A stretch of 50,169 nucleotides of DNA from Paenibacillus sp. 32O-W (GTDB taxonomy: Bacteria > Bacillota > Bacilli > Paenibacillales > NBRC-103111): assembly GCF_007679495.1 (NCBI RefSeq), contig NZ_VEGP01000042.1, forward strand, positions 1-50,169, given 5' to 3'. The position numbers and the translations under genes were made by a program. This document shows positions 7,928 through 19,188 of this stretch, in pieces (within the stretch, counting starts at the first letter, position 1; every line of letters begins with the position of its first letter). Under the pieces are notes generated by a model that worked only from the letters and a program-made list of their open reading frames with translations, was not told the origin of the DNA and made no database searches.

Positions 7928-8785
7928 TCACCTCGGGTCCTGAACTTCCACGACCATAAGCTCGCTGAGATGGCGGAAAGTGGCTGCCGGTTTGATTTTG
8001 GCTACATAGTTGATCCCGAAATCCCCGTCCTCTTTAGATACGACGGTGCCTATCTCAATTCCTTTCGGAAAGACAAGCCCCATTCCGGACGTAATGATCG
8101 TATCGCCTTCGGCAAGATCGTCGTTAGTGTCAATATTGGTCATGATAAGCAATTGTGATTCGTGATCATAGCTTTGAATAATTCCGAATGATTTCTCTTT
8201 GCCTTTGACCGTAGCGGCAATAGCCTTCGATTGATTATTCGTTGCATCGAGCTCTGTCAACAGCTGCACGCTGGAAGTAAACTCGGACACTTTATCAATA
8301 CGCCCCACCAGACCATGGACCGAAATTACAGCCATGTCCTTGCGAATCCCGTCTCTTTCTCCTAAATCGATGTTGACGACGCTGGTATAAGGATCAGCGC
8401 TCATTGCGTAGACTTGAGCCACATGATACTTATAGTTGTCCAAGCCCTTCTGCCTTTCGGTAAACTCCAGCAGTTCCTTCAAATTTTTGTTATCCGACTC
8501 CAGCTTGTTCAATCTCATCGTATCTCGGGCGTAATGAGAAAGCGTCTCTTTGAGCACCTTGTTTTCTTTATACAAGTTTTTCAACTCGCGGATATCCTGA
8601 AAGAAACCCGCTATCGCTTGAGCGGGTCTGTTGAATAGCCCTTGGGTCCAGGATACTGTATCTTTAACAAATTTCTCAGGCCAGGTCATTCCAGGTCTCA
8701 ACATCGTTAAGCCCATCAAAATAACGAAGATGATCAAGGAAACCAAAAGGACAACAATTTTTTTGTTTCCCATAAATTTGAACAA
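7928..8785 (-). CDS. mreC: rod shape-determining protein MreC
   Basis: MreC is a bitopic membrane protein that links the MreB filament to the extracellular wall synthases. The 285-residue protein has a short cytoplasmic start, one membrane segment at about 9-28, a coiled coil (about 60-110, rich in leucine, lysine and glutamate, LKNLYKENKVLKETL), and then the two beta-barrel subdomains with conserved blocks such as DLGERDGIRKDMAVIS and GLVGRIDKVS. It lies between mreB and mreD as in most rod-shaped Firmicutes. Confidence 0.92.
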   Translation of the reverse strand: MFKFMGNKKIVVLLVSLIIFVILMGLTMLRPGMTWPEKFVKDTVSWTQGLFNRPAQAIAGFFQDIRELKNLYKENKVLKETLSHYARDTMRLNKLESDNKNLKELLEFTERQKGLDNYKYHVAQVYAMSADPYTSVVNIDLGERDGIRKDMAVISVHGLVGRIDKVSEFTSSVQLLTELDATNNQSKAIAATVKGKEKSFGIIQSYDHESQLLIMTNIDTNDDLAEGDTIITSGMGLVFPKGIEIGTVVSKEDGDFGINYVAKIKPAATFRHLSELMVVEVQDPR

Positions 8786-8814
8786 ACCGATCCACCTTCT
8801 AATCTATCGTTATT

Positions 8815-9849
8815 TTAGCGTCTAACCCGACCCCCGGCTGTAGATTTGGCTTTGAATAAATGGATATTGTCAAGCGCCCTGCCTGTTCCAATAGCGACAC
8901 AATCGAGAGGATTCTCAGCGACCATAACCGGCATCCCGGTCTCTCTGGACAGTAGCTTGTCCAAATTACGAAGCAACCCGCCTCCTCCGGTCAGCACAAT
9001 GCCGCGGTCCATAATATCGGCCGCCAGCTCCGGAGGACACTTCTCCAACGTAACCTTAACCGCATCCACGATACTGTTAACCGGATCCGACAACGCTTCG
9101 GCAATCTCCTCCGAAGTGACGGTCATCGTTTTGGGCAATCCGCTCACCAGGTCGCGTCCCCTGATTTCAATCGTCTCGCTTTTTTCCATCGCAATGGCTG
9201 ACCCGATTTCGATTTTCATCGTTTCGGCAGTCCGTTCCCCGATCATTAAATTGTACATTTTCTTAATATATTGGGTAATCGCCTCATCCAGATCATCTCC
9301 GGCAATACGGATCGAACGGCTGGTAACGATGCCTCCGAGCGAAATGACGGCGACCTCCGTCGTTCCTCCACCGATATCCACGACCATGCTTCCCGTCGGC
9401 TCCCAAACCGGCAAATCGGCTCCGATAGCGGCCGCGAAAGGCTCCTCGATCGTAAACGCTTCACGGGCGCCGGCCTGCTTCGTTGCATCCTCCACCGCCC
9501 GTTTCTCTACGGCAGTGATTCCCGACGGCACGCAAACCATAACGCTGGGATGGCGCTGAAACAGTGAACGCTGCTTCATTGCTTGACGGATAAAATATTT
9601 GATCATCGTTGCCGTTGTCTCAAAATCAGCGATAACTCCGTCCTTCATTGGACGAACCGCACGAATATTTCCCGGAGTCCGGCCGATCATTTTCTTGGCG
9701 GCCTCTCCCACTGCTTCTATAGTTTTTGTATCGGTACGCAGGGCAACGACAGACGGCTCCCTGACGACAATTCCTTTTCCTTTGACATAGACAAGGGTGT
9801 TGGCCGTTCCCAGGTCAATCCCCAGGTCTTTAGAAAATCCACCAAACAT
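8815..9849 (-). CDS. mreB: rod shape-determining actin homologue MreB
   Basis: MreB forms ATP-dependent filaments that orient side-wall synthesis. I chose the ATG at 9849 ([10 protein letters not shown]), eight bases after GAAGGGAGC. The phosphate-binding motif DLGTANTL is near the N-terminus, the second phosphate loop reads [13 protein letters not shown], and the adenosine motif [11 protein letters not shown] is near the C-terminus. The protein is 344 residues, normal for MreB. It heads the mreBCD-minCD-rodA set and sits 48 bases after radC. The closely related Mbl is a less likely identity because the mreCD neighbours define the mreB locus. Confidence 0.94.
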   Translation of the reverse strand: MFGGFSKDLGIDLGTANTLVYVKGKGIVVREPSVVALRTDTKTIEAVGEAAKKMIGRTPGNIRAVRPMKDGVIADFETTATMIKYFIRQAMKQRSLFQRHPSVMVCVPSGITAVEKRAVEDATKQAGAREAFTIEEPFAAAIGADLPVWEPTGSMVVDIGGGTTEVAVISLGGIVTSRSIRIAGDDLDEAITQYIKKMYNLMIGERTAETMKIEIGSAIAMEKSETIEIRGRDLVSGLPKTMTVTSEEIAEALSDPVNSIVDAVKVTLEKCPPELAADIMDRGIVLTGGGGLLRNLDKLLSRETGMPVMVAENPLDCVAIGTGRALDNIHLFKAKSTAGGRVRR

Positions 9850-9896
9850 ATATTTGAGGCTCCCTTCCTGCAATTCAACTGCATTTAATCATTATA

Positions 9897-10586
9897 TTAC
9901 ATATACCCTTTTTCCTTCAAACTGATATAGCCCCGGTCTCCAATGATCACATGATCCAGTACGTCAATTCCAATAATCTGTCCGGCCTCCGCCAGCCTCC
10001 GGGTCATCTGAATGTCTTCGGGACTCGGAGTCGGATCACCGCTGGGATGATTATGTACACAAATTATGGACGCGCTGCTTCTGCGAATAGCCGCCAGGAA
10101 AACTTCTCTCGGATGAACGAGGGAAGCGTTAAGAGTGCCGATCGACAGCGTCTCCTGCGCCAGCACATGATTCTTGGTATTTAGAAACAAACAGACAAAA
10201 TGCTCCTTCTGCAAATATCTTAGATCCTCGGAGAGCAAGGAGTAGACATCCTGCGGGGAACGAATCGTAACGGTTTCTTGAAGGGACGAAGCCGCCAGTC
10301 TCCGCCCAAGCTCTATCCCTGCCTTAAGCTGCAGAGCCTTGGCCAAGCCGATTCCTTTCGTCTCCATCATTTCGTCGATACTCATTCCGACCAGCCCGCG
10401 TAAAGAGCCCGCCTCCTGCAAAATGCGCTGGGCAAGCTGCACCGCCGACTCACGGTAGGTTCCCGTTCGTAACAATATAGCCAGCAACTCCGCATTGCTG
10501 AGTGCCTGAGCCCCATACTGCTGCATTCGTTCTCTAGGTCTGTCCTCATGGGGAATCTCGCGCAAAGTCATCGTTTGAGATTCCAT
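9897..10586 (-). CDS. radC: RadC family JAB1/MPN protein
   Basis: RadC proteins carry a JAMM metalloprotease-like domain; the cellular role is not settled and the historic DNA-repair name is misleading. The 229-residue protein starts most likely at the ATG at 10586, with AAGGA about nine bases upstream; a GTG nine bases earlier is the alternative. An N-terminal helix-hairpin-helix part (about 25-100, MMETKGIGLAKALQLKA) is followed by the JAMM motif HNHPSGDPTPSPED with all metal ligands. Position between maf and mreB matches Bacillus. Confidence 0.92.
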   Translation of the reverse strand: MESQTMTLREIPHEDRPRERMQQYGAQALSNAELLAILLRTGTYRESAVQLAQRILQEAGSLRGLVGMSIDEMMETKGIGLAKALQLKAGIELGRRLAASSLQETVTIRSPQDVYSLLSEDLRYLQKEHFVCLFLNTKNHVLAQETLSIGTLNASLVHPREVFLAAIRRSSASIICVHNHPSGDPTPSPEDIQMTRRLAEAGQIIGIDVLDHVIIGDRGYISLKEKGYM

Positions 10587-10724
10587 TCTCTCCACTTCCT
10601 TGTCAGGATATTTTGAGCATTCCGATGATTAACGTCTTTTTCGAACGCTGGTAGCAAAGCTTCTCCAGTCCAAACCTTCACTTCTTTCCTTTGAACACGG
10701 CGCTTGCGGCAATGGATACATTGC

Positions 10725-11327
10725 CTACAGAACTTCGATATTAAAGGAATAAAGCATATCAGCCAGCAGATTTAACGACAGTCCGACTACGTTAAAATAA
10801 TCCCCCTCGATCGCCTCGACCATCGTCGCCCCCAAGCCCTGTATGGCATAGGCTCCGGCTTTATCCATAGGTTCCCCTGTCTCGATATAGCGGTCAATTT
10901 GCCGTTCGCTGAGCGGCTTCATGGTGACTCTCGTCATCCGATGGGCCGTAAGCGACCGGCCTGACCCTGCCTCAATGCATGTGATTCCGGTAAATACGTG
11001 ATGCGTATTGCCCTGGAGCATGCTGAGCATCCGCCGGGCATCCTCCCGATCGGCCGGCTTGCCGAGCGGTTCTCCGTTGTAAACAACGATCGTATCCGAC
11101 CCGACAATAATTTGCCTGCCCGGGTAGGACGGCACCCGTTCGTATACGGCCCTGGCTTTTCTCTCTGACAAGGTTTCGACGATCTCCGCCGGGGTTAAAT
11201 GATCTGCAACCGTTTCGTCTGCTTCACTGGCCACTATCTCATATGGAAGACCGAGAGCACGGATCAATTCCTGTCTGCGCGGCGAAGTGGAAGCAAGAAT
11301 AAGACGGCTCGCTGCTGTTGGTTCCAC
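10725..11327 (-). CDS. maf: Maf family nucleotide pyrophosphatase
   Basis: Maf proteins hydrolyse nucleoside triphosphates, chiefly dTTP, UTP and modified pyrimidine nucleotides, and inhibit septation when overproduced in B. subtilis. The 200-residue protein has the signature LASTSPRRQEL near residue 10, a catalytic acidic block (VGSDTIVVYNGEPLGKP), and the C-terminal YAIQGLGATMVEAIEGDYFNVVGL motif. Length is normal. It is the first gene of the maf-radC-mreBCD series here, 138 bases before radC; the region between shows nothing else. Confidence 0.93.
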   Translation of the reverse strand: MEPTAASRLILASTSPRRQELIRALGLPYEIVASEADETVADHLTPAEIVETLSERKARAVYERVPSYPGRQIIVGSDTIVVYNGEPLGKPADREDARRMLSMLQGNTHHVFTGITCIEAGSGRSLTAHRMTRVTMKPLSERQIDRYIETGEPMDKAGAYAIQGLGATMVEAIEGDYFNVVGLSLNLLADMLYSFNIEVL

Positions 11328-11466
11328 TGCTAATCCTCCCTGGGGAATGGTCCGGCGGCCCGATCACCCGTACCGAAGAAAAGAAGCCGGTCCTCGGCGC
11401 TGTCTCGGTAGATCCGGTATGGGGGACGGGACGAGAGCCCGAAAGCACCCCGCCGTCCTCTGAGCA

Positions 11467-11709
11467 TTAGAGCTTCCGATAGATCCAGACGGCCAGAATA
11501 ATCCCTAATATGCTTATCAAATTTAGTTTGATCTGAATATACAAATCATATTTGATAATTTGTAAATCCGCTTTGGGCTGCCAAACGATATCGGCTGATT
11601 TCGTCAAAAATGACAGAGCTTGTACCGGTGCCAGCAGCTGCGTTACGATAGCCGCGGCTATAAGGCCGACCAGCAAAAACAATATCAAAGTGAACATGTT
11701 TTTCTTCAT
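11467..11709 (-). CDS. small membrane protein, DUF4321-like
   Basis: The 80-residue protein starts at the ATG at 11709 with AAGGGA about eight bases upstream. It has a hydrophobic segment at about 6-27 and another near the C-terminus (about 60-78) separated by a short polar loop, the layout of the DUF4321 family found beside maf or spoIIB in Paenibacillus and relatives. No function is known. A likely promoter lies at about 11752-11775. The 140 bases between it and maf contain no other gene. Confidence 0.75.
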   Translation of the reverse strand: MKKNMFTLILFLLVGLIAAAIVTQLLAPVQALSFLTKSADIVWQPKADLQIIKYDLYIQIKLNLISILGIILAVWIYRKL

Positions 11710-11751
11710 CAACCAGCATCCCTTGCGATAAACTTACAAACCATATTTCAT

Positions 11752-11775
11752 ATTATACGGGTTAACGAATGTCAA
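11752..11775 (-). promoter_or_regulatory. possible promoter of the DUF4321-like gene
   Basis: On the minus strand there is a TTGACA at 11770-11775 and a TATAAT at 11752-11757, but they are only 12 bases apart. Either the TTGACA pairs with TATGAA 17 bases further on, or the TATAAT pairs with a weaker TTGTAT 17 bases upstream. One of these arrangements is probably used. Confidence 0.4.
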
Positions 11776-11982
11776 TACAATGAATGTCGAAAAGATTCGT
11801 CTTTTCCCGGAATGATTGTCGAAATAAGGGAGAAACGAGCGGTTTAGGGCGTTTTTTACCCCTTTCCTCCCGTTTCGATAACAGATCGGTCTGCGATTTC
11901 CCATAAAATGGACCAAAAATAATTTCACATTGAGACACATGCCTTTGAAGCTTATTATGGATACTTTGCAGGGAGTGGAACC

Positions 11983-12080
11983 TTCAAAGCTAATTCCGTC
12001 CGTAACCTTACAGGGGCGGGGTCTAAAGCTTCCTCTAGACGCGGTCGCTCTTCTTGCCTTGCTTCGATAAAGGTTTATAC
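11983..12080. repeat. dispersed intergenic element, copy A
   Basis: These 98 bases align over their full length with 19189-19288 and over the last 60 bases with 22938-23000. The shared core includes GCGGTCGCTCTTCTTGCCTT and the end GATAAAGGTTTATAC; copies A and C are almost identical there. All three copies have the same orientation and lie between genes. The element is near the end of the SpoIIB-like gene, just beyond its terminator. It has no ORF and no transposase. Confidence 0.8.
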
Positions 12081-12102
12081 AGGAGTTACGAGGTACCAAA
12101 TT

Positions 12103-12134
12103 ATAAAAAAAATTCCGCTGCGCCCGTGCGGAAT
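12103..12134 (-). terminator. terminator of the SpoIIB-like gene
   Basis: On the minus strand TTCCGC and GCGGAA form a stem (12113-12133) followed by a run of eight T. It sits about 25 bases after the stop codon. Confidence 0.85.
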
Positions 12135-12158
12135 ATCCGACCGGTGCAGCAGAACATG

Positions 12159-13436
12159 TTATTTCACCGCAATAGTCTCCAGCAGCTGCTTCTCCGTTAG
12201 AACGAAATTCATCAAGCTGGTCTGAGCCTCCCAGAGCATAGAGGTGGAAGGATTTTTCGTATATTGGTCAATCGATTGAAGCGCGGTGTTCATTGCCTGA
12301 TCCAGCTTCTGCAGGATCGGCTTGACCTCTTCGGATGCTTCTTTGGCCACGGTAGAAGCGGCGCCGCTCCAACCCTCATGCCTCTCCTTGAGGGATTGCA
12401 GACTATTGCTGTCCATAGGAGTGGGACTTTCTTCTTCCAGATGGACTGCCGTCATCCCGCTGATGATCTGTACCATTTGATCGGACAATGCCAAGTAGTT
12501 TTCCAGCCCTTCAATGCTGCCCGGCCAATTCACTTTAGTCAAAGCCGGCAGGGAGTAATTTTTAACATAGATTTCGATTTGCCGTCCCTGCAGTTCCTTG
12601 CCCAAATTAAGCGCGTCATTCCGGTCGGCTGCGATACCGGCATATACATAATGCTTGTCGGTTTGCTCCATCACCCCGGCAAGCCCCTTGCTGCGCAAAT
12701 CCTCCTGGGCTGTCTGCGCCCCTTCCGCGCTGCTGAATATTCCGTTTTGCAATACGGAATAGGTTTTGGCTGCGATATTGACATCCGCTCCGCCGGCTGT
12801 CGTCTGAACGGCCGCTTCGAGCGATCCGTTCTCCGCTTGCCCGGCGGCACCTGCCGGATCGGCGGCTTCAGGCCCATTGGCGGCCGCAGCGGCTGGTGGC
12901 CCTTGCTCAGCCTGACCTTTCGTTCCGGGCTCTGTTGGAACCACCGGCTTGTCAAACATCGATAACACGAAAAATCCGAGCAGCACTCCGGTAGCCACAG
13001 CGGCGGCCACAGAGCTTATAATTTTCACCCATGGCGGCTTGGAATAACGGACATATCTTGTCGTAGTCACCACGGGCTGCTCCTCGTAGGGCGGTATGTA
13101 CGCTCCGTTCCATCTTTCCTGCGGATGGTCCGTCTGTTCCTCTTCTATAATGGGAGTATGAGGGACGTTATAATCGGGAGCACGGTTTACTTCCGGATGA
13201 TTTCTTTCGTTCGTTTCCCTGATCATCCGTTCTATTCTTTCCGTCTCCTCGTCAAAAGGGCTTTTCCAGGTGCCAAAATCGCTTGTATATTGGTTGAGAC
13301 GGGACGGGCTTTCTTCCACCACTTGATACTCCTCTTGGTGAAGAGGGATGACCGCAGGCGGCTCGCTCTGCCGCTGGCGCTCCCCGCGCCGATTCGATTC
13401 GTTGTCCAAACGGTATGTGATCCGCGCTTTATTCAT
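12159..13436 (-). CDS. SPOR-domain membrane protein, SpoIIB-like
   Basis: The 425-residue protein has a long charged cytoplasmic part (1-135), one membrane segment at about 137-160 (IISSVAAAVATGVLLGFFVL), an alanine/glycine/proline-rich linker, and a SPOR domain at about 225-300 (KTYSVLQNGIFSSAEGA to QIEIYVKNYSLP). SPOR domains bind denuded glycan at septa. In B. subtilis the SPOR protein SpoIIB, which localises to the sporulation septum and aids engulfment, lies just before maf, the same relative position as here. The C-terminal 120 residues (amphipathic helices) have no match I recognise. SpoIIB function is therefore inferred from domain and context, not from close similarity. Confidence 0.75.
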   Translation of the reverse strand: MNKARITYRLDNESNRRGERQRQSEPPAVIPLHQEEYQVVEESPSRLNQYTSDFGTWKSPFDEETERIERMIRETNERNHPEVNRAPDYNVPHTPIIEEEQTDHPQERWNGAYIPPYEEQPVVTTTRYVRYSKPPWVKIISSVAAAVATGVLLGFFVLSMFDKPVVPTEPGTKGQAEQGPPAAAAANGPEAADPAGAAGQAENGSLEAAVQTTAGGADVNIAAKTYSVLQNGIFSSAEGAQTAQEDLRSKGLAGVMEQTDKHYVYAGIAADRNDALNLGKELQGRQIEIYVKNYSLPALTKVNWPGSIEGLENYLALSDQMVQIISGMTAVHLEEESPTPMDSNSLQSLKERHEGWSGAASTVAKEASEEVKPILQKLDQAMNTALQSIDQYTKNPSTSMLWEAQTSLMNFVLTEKQLLETIAVK

Positions 13437-13525
13437 TGATTTCTCCCCTTGTTCTTCTTGGTAATACTAGCCTATGACCCGTCCAAGTAAAATATGAGAG
13501 AGAAAATATTTTCGCAGAAATATAG

Positions 13526-13560
13526 CAAAACCCCTTTTCTTCTCAAGAGAAAAGGGGCAG
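13526..13560 (-). terminator. terminator of murC
   Basis: The stem CCCCTTTTCT with AGAAAAGGGG (13531-13557), followed on the minus strand by TTTT, lies about 55 bases after the murC stop codon. Confidence 0.8.
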
Positions 13561-13612
13561 AGAATATAGGTCGGTGCGGCATCCCGCGCAAACTCGGTTA
13601 TTCGTGTTAAAG

Positions 13613-15001
13613 TTACTGAACCTTCTGTCTGGGAGGGTTCCACTCCTTGGCCAGCCGGTCGGCAATCATCCAAATATCGCCGGCTCCCATCGTAAGTACG
13701 AGATCGCCCGGCTGTACCCGGTCTAACAAAAGATCCAGCACCTCTTCTTTAGTCGGTACATAACTCACGTTCGGGTTGCTGTTCTTGCGGATTAATTCAA
13801 CCAGCTTCGCGGAAGTAATTCCTTCGATTTGGGCTTCACCCGCCGGGCTGTAGATGTCCGTAATAATCACCTCATCGGCCAGCCCGAAAGCACGGCTGAA
13901 CTGCTCAAACAGGAAGAAGGTCCGGGTGTAGCGCTGTGGCTGGAACACCGCAATGATGTTCTTCCCCGTCGCCTTGGCCGCATGAATGGTCGCTTCAATC
14001 TCCGTAGGATGATGGGCGTAATCGTCGATAATCAGCACATCGTCGATTTCTCCAAGCACTTGGAAACGGCGCTTGGCTCCGCGGAATTCGGTGATCGCTT
14101 CCGCCACCTGATCGAAGGTAAGCCCCGCTTCCATACAAGTGATTAAAGTGGCCAAGGCATTGTATACGTTATGTTTGCCGGGAACCGACAGCCGGATTCG
14201 TCCTAACCGCTCACCTTTGCGCCGGACATCGAACGAAACCTTGCGGTCCCCGAGCTGCAGATCGGATGCAGCATAATCGGCTTTCTCGTCGAAGCCGTAA
14301 GTAATGACATCGCTCCGGATGCTGGGCAGCAGTTCCTGCAGATTTTCGTCATCGTAACAAACGATGGCCTTCCCGCCTTCCTTCACCTGAGACAAAAATT
14401 GAGCGTACGCCTGCTTAAGCTTATTGAAATCGCCGTCATAGTTTTCCAGATGATCCGCCTCGATATTGGTCACAATCGCCAGAACCGGGTGGTACTGCAA
14501 GAAAGAACCGTCGCTTTCGTCCGCTTCGGCAATCACGAACTCTCCCTGTCCGGCCTTGGCATTACTCCCGAGATTCATGATTTCCCCGCCGATGATATAG
14601 GTCGGGTCCTGCTGACACCGTTCCATCACCAGAGCGATCATAGAGGAGGTCGTTGTCTTGCCGTGCGCCCCCGCTACAGCCACGCCCTTCCGTTCGTTCA
14701 TCAGACGGGCGAGCATCTGGGCACGGTGCAGAATGGGAATGCGCAGCTCCTCCGCCTTGCGCATCTCGACATTATCCTTCGGCAATGCAGTCGAATAAAC
14801 GACCAGGTCGGCCCCCCGAACATGGTCCGCCTCATGTCCGATAAAAACCCGGGCTCCGCCTGCCTCCAGCTTCTCCGTCAATTCCTTGCGGGCCAAGTCG
14901 GACCCCGACACGTTATACCCCATTTCCAGCATCACCTTGGCGATAGCGCTCATCCCATACCCGCCGATGCCGATAAAATGAACATGCTCTGGAGTGTTCA
15001 C
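13613..15001 (-). CDS. murC: UDP-N-acetylmuramate--L-alanine ligase
   Basis: MurC adds L-alanine to UDP-MurNAc, the first amino acid of the peptidoglycan stem. I chose the GTG at 15001 because it gives the typical start ([18 protein letters not shown]) with GGTGAG about six bases before it. The 463-residue protein has the N-terminal Rossmann domain with [11 protein letters not shown], the Mur ligase ATP motif [11 protein letters not shown], the central EADESDGSF block and the C-terminal [10 protein letters not shown] motif. It begins seven bases after the folC stop codon, so the two are probably coupled. In B. subtilis murC is elsewhere, so this placement is a lineage feature. Confidence 0.94.
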   Translation of the reverse strand: MNTPEHVHFIGIGGYGMSAIAKVMLEMGYNVSGSDLARKELTEKLEAGGARVFIGHEADHVRGADLVVYSTALPKDNVEMRKAEELRIPILHRAQMLARLMNERKGVAVAGAHGKTTTSSMIALVMERCQQDPTYIIGGEIMNLGSNAKAGQGEFVIAEADESDGSFLQYHPVLAIVTNIEADHLENYDGDFNKLKQAYAQFLSQVKEGGKAIVCYDDENLQELLPSIRSDVITYGFDEKADYAASDLQLGDRKVSFDVRRKGERLGRIRLSVPGKHNVYNALATLITCMEAGLTFDQVAEAITEFRGAKRRFQVLGEIDDVLIIDDYAHHPTEIEATIHAAKATGKNIIAVFQPQRYTRTFFLFEQFSRAFGLADEVIITDIYSPAGEAQIEGITSAKLVELIRKNSNPNVSYVPTKEEVLDLLLDRVQPGDLVLTMGAGDIWMIADRLAKEWNPPRQKVQ

Positions 15002-15008
15002 GATGTGC

Positions 15009-16382
15009 TCACCAACCTTTTTCAGATTCAGATTGATACAATATCCATGAACGGACATCAGAAATTAAATACAGGGTTCCGGAAACGACAGCCAAATCCT
15101 CGGGACCGGTTCTGGCTCGCAACATTTCCAATGCCTTCTTCCAATCCGGCTCTACGGTAATCTCCGTCTCCCGTCCCAGCCCCTGAAGAACTTCGCGGGC
15201 GGTGACGGCCAGATCCTCTGCCTTCTGCCTCTTGCGGAAGTCAGGCTCCGTCAAGATGATGGAATCTGCCAAAGGCAGTATATGCCCAAAGTACTCGAAA
15301 TGCTCCTTCGTGGACAGCATGCCGATCATCAGATGAAGCTTACGGTATGTGTATACCGAAGCCAATGCATGGGCCAGCGATTCCGCTCCTTCGGGATTGT
15401 GGGCTCCATCCAGCAGCAGAGGCGGTTGGTCCGAGACCAGCTCGAGCCTTCCCGGCCATTCCGTCTCCAGCATCGCCGCATACAGATCCTCTTCTTCCAC
15501 GATCAAAGCATAATATTGCCGAAGCACCTCAATCGCCATCAATGCTACGGCTGCGTTCTTATACTGATGATATCCATTAAGGGATATGGTTAAACCCGGG
15601 ATCTCCCGAAACGGGCTGCGGAAATCGAACTTCTGACGGTTCAATTCGGTCGACAGCTCTCTGTAATCGAACTCCCGTCCCAACAAATACAGCGAGGAAC
15701 GCTTGTCTCTGCATACCTGCTCGATGACCGCAACGGCCTCCGGCTGCTCGACGGCCGAGATGACCGGGACGCCCGGCTTAATGATCCCGGCCTTCTCCAT
15801 GGCGATCTTATCCAGCGTATTTCCCAACACGTCCATATGGTCATGTCCGACATTGGTAATGATCGATACGACAGGAAATACGATATTCGTCGAATCCAGC
15901 CTTCCGCCCAGACCGGTTTCCCAAACGACATAATCGGGATAAGTCACCGTAGCGAAGTAGAGAATGGCCAGAGTCGTCGTAATTTCGAACATGGTCGGAT
16001 GGCCAAGCTCGGTAGCGGCCATTTCATCGGCAAGCGGTTTGATGCGATTGGCGAGCATCAATAGCTCCTCTTCGCCAATATCCTGCCCGTTAAAGCGGAG
16101 GCGGTTTGTGAACTTCTCCATATACGGTGAAGTGAAAGTACCCACTGCGTACCCGTTACGAAGCAGCACTTTGGTCAAAAAAGCGCAGGTCGAGCCTTTG
16201 CCGTTCGTTCCGGCTACATGAATAAATTTAAGCCTCCGCTCCGGATGGCCGAGCTTCTCCATGAACGTTTCCATCCGTTTGAGCCCCGGCCGGATCCCCA
16301 TAGGCATAAGCCCGGTAATCCATTCGACGGCCTCGGCATAGGTTTGAAAGCTTGAGCTTGAATGCTCACTCGTTCGATTCAT
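15009..16382 (-). CDS. folC: bifunctional folylpolyglutamate synthase/dihydrofolate synthase
   Basis: FolC adds glutamate to dihydropteroate and to reduced folates. I chose the ATG at 16382, eight bases after AAAAGGGA; earlier in-frame starts overlap valS and lack sites. The 457-residue protein contains the ATP motif [14 protein letters not shown], the Mur-ligase-type [13 protein letters not shown] block, [12 protein letters not shown] and [14 protein letters not shown]. It follows valS by 75 bases, matching the valS-folC pair of Bacillus, and is followed directly by murC. Confidence 0.93.
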   Translation of the reverse strand: MNRTSEHSSSSFQTYAEAVEWITGLMPMGIRPGLKRMETFMEKLGHPERRLKFIHVAGTNGKGSTCAFLTKVLLRNGYAVGTFTSPYMEKFTNRLRFNGQDIGEEELLMLANRIKPLADEMAATELGHPTMFEITTTLAILYFATVTYPDYVVWETGLGGRLDSTNIVFPVVSIITNVGHDHMDVLGNTLDKIAMEKAGIIKPGVPVISAVEQPEAVAVIEQVCRDKRSSLYLLGREFDYRELSTELNRQKFDFRSPFREIPGLTISLNGYHQYKNAAVALMAIEVLRQYYALIVEEEDLYAAMLETEWPGRLELVSDQPPLLLDGAHNPEGAESLAHALASVYTYRKLHLMIGMLSTKEHFEYFGHILPLADSIILTEPDFRKRQKAEDLAVTAREVLQGLGRETEITVEPDWKKALEMLRARTGPEDLAVVSGTLYLISDVRSWILYQSESEKGW

Positions 16383-16457
16383 TGTTCTCATCCCTTTTAA
16401 TATATGAAGTAAAGGCCTCGGTTTGACAGGTTCAGAATCCCAATGGGCCTGCTGCAA

Positions 16458-19130
16458 TCAGGAAGACTTCAATTCGTTAAGCCGAGCAATCACTTTATCC
16501 CGTTTATCCGAATAGTCGGCCAGCTTCGCTTTCTCTTCTTCAATGACCTTCGCCGGGGCCTTCGCGATAAATCCTTCGTTGGCGAGCTTCTTCTCAACCC
16601 GGTTGACTTCCGCATGAAGCGTCTGCAGTTCCTTCTCCAGGCGCGCGATTTCCTGAGACAGATCAATCAGGCCTGCCAGAGGCAAGTAAATTTCCGCCCC
16701 GGTGACCAATGCCGTCATCGCCTTGTCCGGATTGGCCAGATCGGTGTCGATCACAAGCAGCGAGGTGTTCGAGAAGCGGCGCAGGTATTCTTCATTCCTG
16801 TCCAGAATCGCTTTGGCTTCCGAATGAACCGGCTTGATCAGCAGCTCGACCTTCTTGCTCATCGGCACATTCACTTCCGCACGAATGTTGCGAACGGAGC
16901 GGATGATCCCCATTAACAGCTCCATTTCCTTAACGGCTTCCGGCGCTTCGAATGTTTGCTGCTCCTTAGGCCACGGTGCCAGAGTGATGGTCTTCCCTTC
17001 GTGAGGGAGATGCTGCCAGATCTCTTCGGTAATGAACGGCATGAACGGGTGCAGCAGTCGAAGAGTCCGATCCAGCACGTAAGCAAGCACCGACTGCGTA
17101 TTTTTCTTCGCTTCCGGGTCCTGACCGTATAAGGACAGCTTGCTGAATTCAATATACCAATCACACAGGTCATCCCATATGAAGTTATAGAGCAGGCGGC
17201 CGGTCTCCCCGAAATCATAATGGTCGACCGCCCTCGTCACATCCCTTGCCGTCTCGTTAAGCCGGTGCAGAATCCAGCGGTCGGCCGTTCCGAGGCTGCC
17301 GCTCAGGTCGATATCCTCCGCCCGGAAGCCTTCGAGATTCATCAGCGCGAAGCGGGAGGCGTTCCAGATTTTATTGGCAAAGTTGCGCGCCTGCTCCACC
17401 CGCTCCCATCGGAAGCGGAGGTCATGTCCCGGTGTGCTTCCGGTCGAGATCATGAAGCGCATGGCATCGGCGCCGTACTTCTCCACCACCTCCAACGGAT
17501 CTACTCCGTTGCCCAGCGATTTGGACATTTTGCGCCCTTCGGCATCGCGTACGAGCCCGTGCATCAAGACATCCTTGAACGGAATCCGGTCAGTGAACTC
17601 GAGGGCACTGAAGATCATTCTCGCTACCCAGAAATAGATGATGTCGTAGCCGGTCACCAGCACATTCGTAGGATAATATCGTTCAAGATCAGCGGTTTTC
17701 TCCGGCCAGCCCAGAGTGGAGAACGGCCACAGTGCCGAGCTGAACCAGGTGTCGAGTACGTCTTCATCCTGCTGAAGCTTCGTGCCGCCGCATTGAGAGC
17801 ATTGGCTGACCTCTTCCCGGGCAACATGAACCTCGCCGCAATCCCTGCAGTGCCAAGCCGGAATCCGGTGTCCCCACCATAGCTGGCGCGAGATGCACCA
17901 ATCGCGGACGTTTTCGATCCAATTCATGTATATTTTCTCGAACCGATCCGGCACAAAACGCACTCCTTGGCCCGATTTCTGAACCTCGATCGCTCTTTGG
18001 GCCAACGGCTTCATATTAACAAACCATTGGGTGGATAAATATGGTTCCACGACCGCGCCGCTGCGCTCGCTATGTCCTACCTGATGAACATGCTCCTCGA
18101 TCTTGACCAGCACGCCCGCTTCCTTCATATCCGCAACAATCTGCTTGCGGCAGTCAAAACGGTCCATGCCCTGATACTTGCCTGCGTTCTCGTTCATCGT
18201 CCCGGATTCGTCCATAACGAGAATTTGCGGAAGCTGGTGGCGCTGTCCCACCTCGAAGTCATTCGGATCGTGGGCAGGAGTGATTTTCACCGCGCCGCTT
18301 CCGAATTCCTTCTCGACATATTCATCGGCGATGACCGGGATTTCCCGGCCGATGATCGGCAGAATCAATGTTTTGCCAATCATGTGCTTATAGCGCTCGT
18401 CCTCCGGATGAACGGCGACCGCCGTATCTCCAAGCATCGTTTCCGGCCGGGTCGTGGCAACGATGATCGAACCGCTTCCGTCTTTTAACGGATAGGAGAG
18501 ATGGTACAGGTTTCCTTGAACCTCCTTGTACTCCACCTCAATATCCGACAGAGCCGTTCTCGCCGCGGGGTCCCAGTTAATGATATATTTGCCGCGATAG
18601 ATCAGCCCTTTCTCATACAGGGAAACAAACACTTCACGAACCGCATTGGACAGCCCTTCATCCAGAGTAAACCGCTCGCGGGAATAATCCAGGGAGAAGC
18701 CCATCTTGGCCCACTGCTCGCGAATGGTGTTCGCATAGAGCTCCTTCCATTCCCATACCTTCTCGAGGAAGGCCTCTCGCCCGAGATCGTACCGGGACTG
18801 CCCTTCCTCGCGCAGCTTCTGCTCCACCTTGGTTTGGGTGGCGATACCGGCATGGTCGGAACCCGGCAGCCACAGGGCATCGTAGCCCTGCATCCGTTTG
18901 GTTCGAATAAGTATATCCTGCAGGGTAAAGTCCAGGGCATGACCGATATGAAGCATTCCGGTCACGTTCGGCGGCGGGATAACGATCGTATACGGTTCCG
19001 CATCCGGCCGCTGTCCCGCTTTGAAATATTCTCCCTTCATCCAATAATCGTACCATTTTTGCTCCGCCGCTTTAGGATCGTATGTGGTAGGCATTTCGAT
19101 CGACGGCTGATTGACTTTCGTTTCACTCAT
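16458..19130 (-). CDS. valS: valyl-tRNA synthetase
   Basis: ValRS charges tRNA-Val. The 890-residue class I enzyme has the HIGH signature as [10 protein letters not shown], the editing domain (about 190-340), the KMSKS loop as [10 protein letters not shown], an anticodon-binding domain and the C-terminal coiled-coil arm typical of ValRS. The ATG has GGAGG just upstream. Expression should respond to uncharged tRNA-Val through the T-box leader at about 19299-19619. About 170 bases containing repeat copy B separate the leader's terminator from the start codon. Confidence 0.96.
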   Translation of the reverse strand: MSETKVNQPSIEMPTTYDPKAAEQKWYDYWMKGEYFKAGQRPDAEPYTIVIPPPNVTGMLHIGHALDFTLQDILIRTKRMQGYDALWLPGSDHAGIATQTKVEQKLREEGQSRYDLGREAFLEKVWEWKELYANTIREQWAKMGFSLDYSRERFTLDEGLSNAVREVFVSLYEKGLIYRGKYIINWDPAARTALSDIEVEYKEVQGNLYHLSYPLKDGSGSIIVATTRPETMLGDTAVAVHPEDERYKHMIGKTLILPIIGREIPVIADEYVEKEFGSGAVKITPAHDPNDFEVGQRHQLPQILVMDESGTMNENAGKYQGMDRFDCRKQIVADMKEAGVLVKIEEHVHQVGHSERSGAVVEPYLSTQWFVNMKPLAQRAIEVQKSGQGVRFVPDRFEKIYMNWIENVRDWCISRQLWWGHRIPAWHCRDCGEVHVAREEVSQCSQCGGTKLQQDEDVLDTWFSSALWPFSTLGWPEKTADLERYYPTNVLVTGYDIIYFWVARMIFSALEFTDRIPFKDVLMHGLVRDAEGRKMSKSLGNGVDPLEVVEKYGADAMRFMISTGSTPGHDLRFRWERVEQARNFANKIWNASRFALMNLEGFRAEDIDLSGSLGTADRWILHRLNETARDVTRAVDHYDFGETGRLLYNFIWDDLCDWYIEFSKLSLYGQDPEAKKNTQSVLAYVLDRTLRLLHPFMPFITEEIWQHLPHEGKTITLAPWPKEQQTFEAPEAVKEMELLMGIIRSVRNIRAEVNVPMSKKVELLIKPVHSEAKAILDRNEEYLRRFSNTSLLVIDTDLANPDKAMTALVTGAEIYLPLAGLIDLSQEIARLEKELQTLHAEVNRVEKKLANEGFIAKAPAKVIEEEKAKLADYSDKRDKVIARLNELKSS

Positions 19131-19188
19131 TTCACCTATACCTCCTGTCTATTCAACACAAAATCCCGCCTCAAAGTGACGCGCGGCC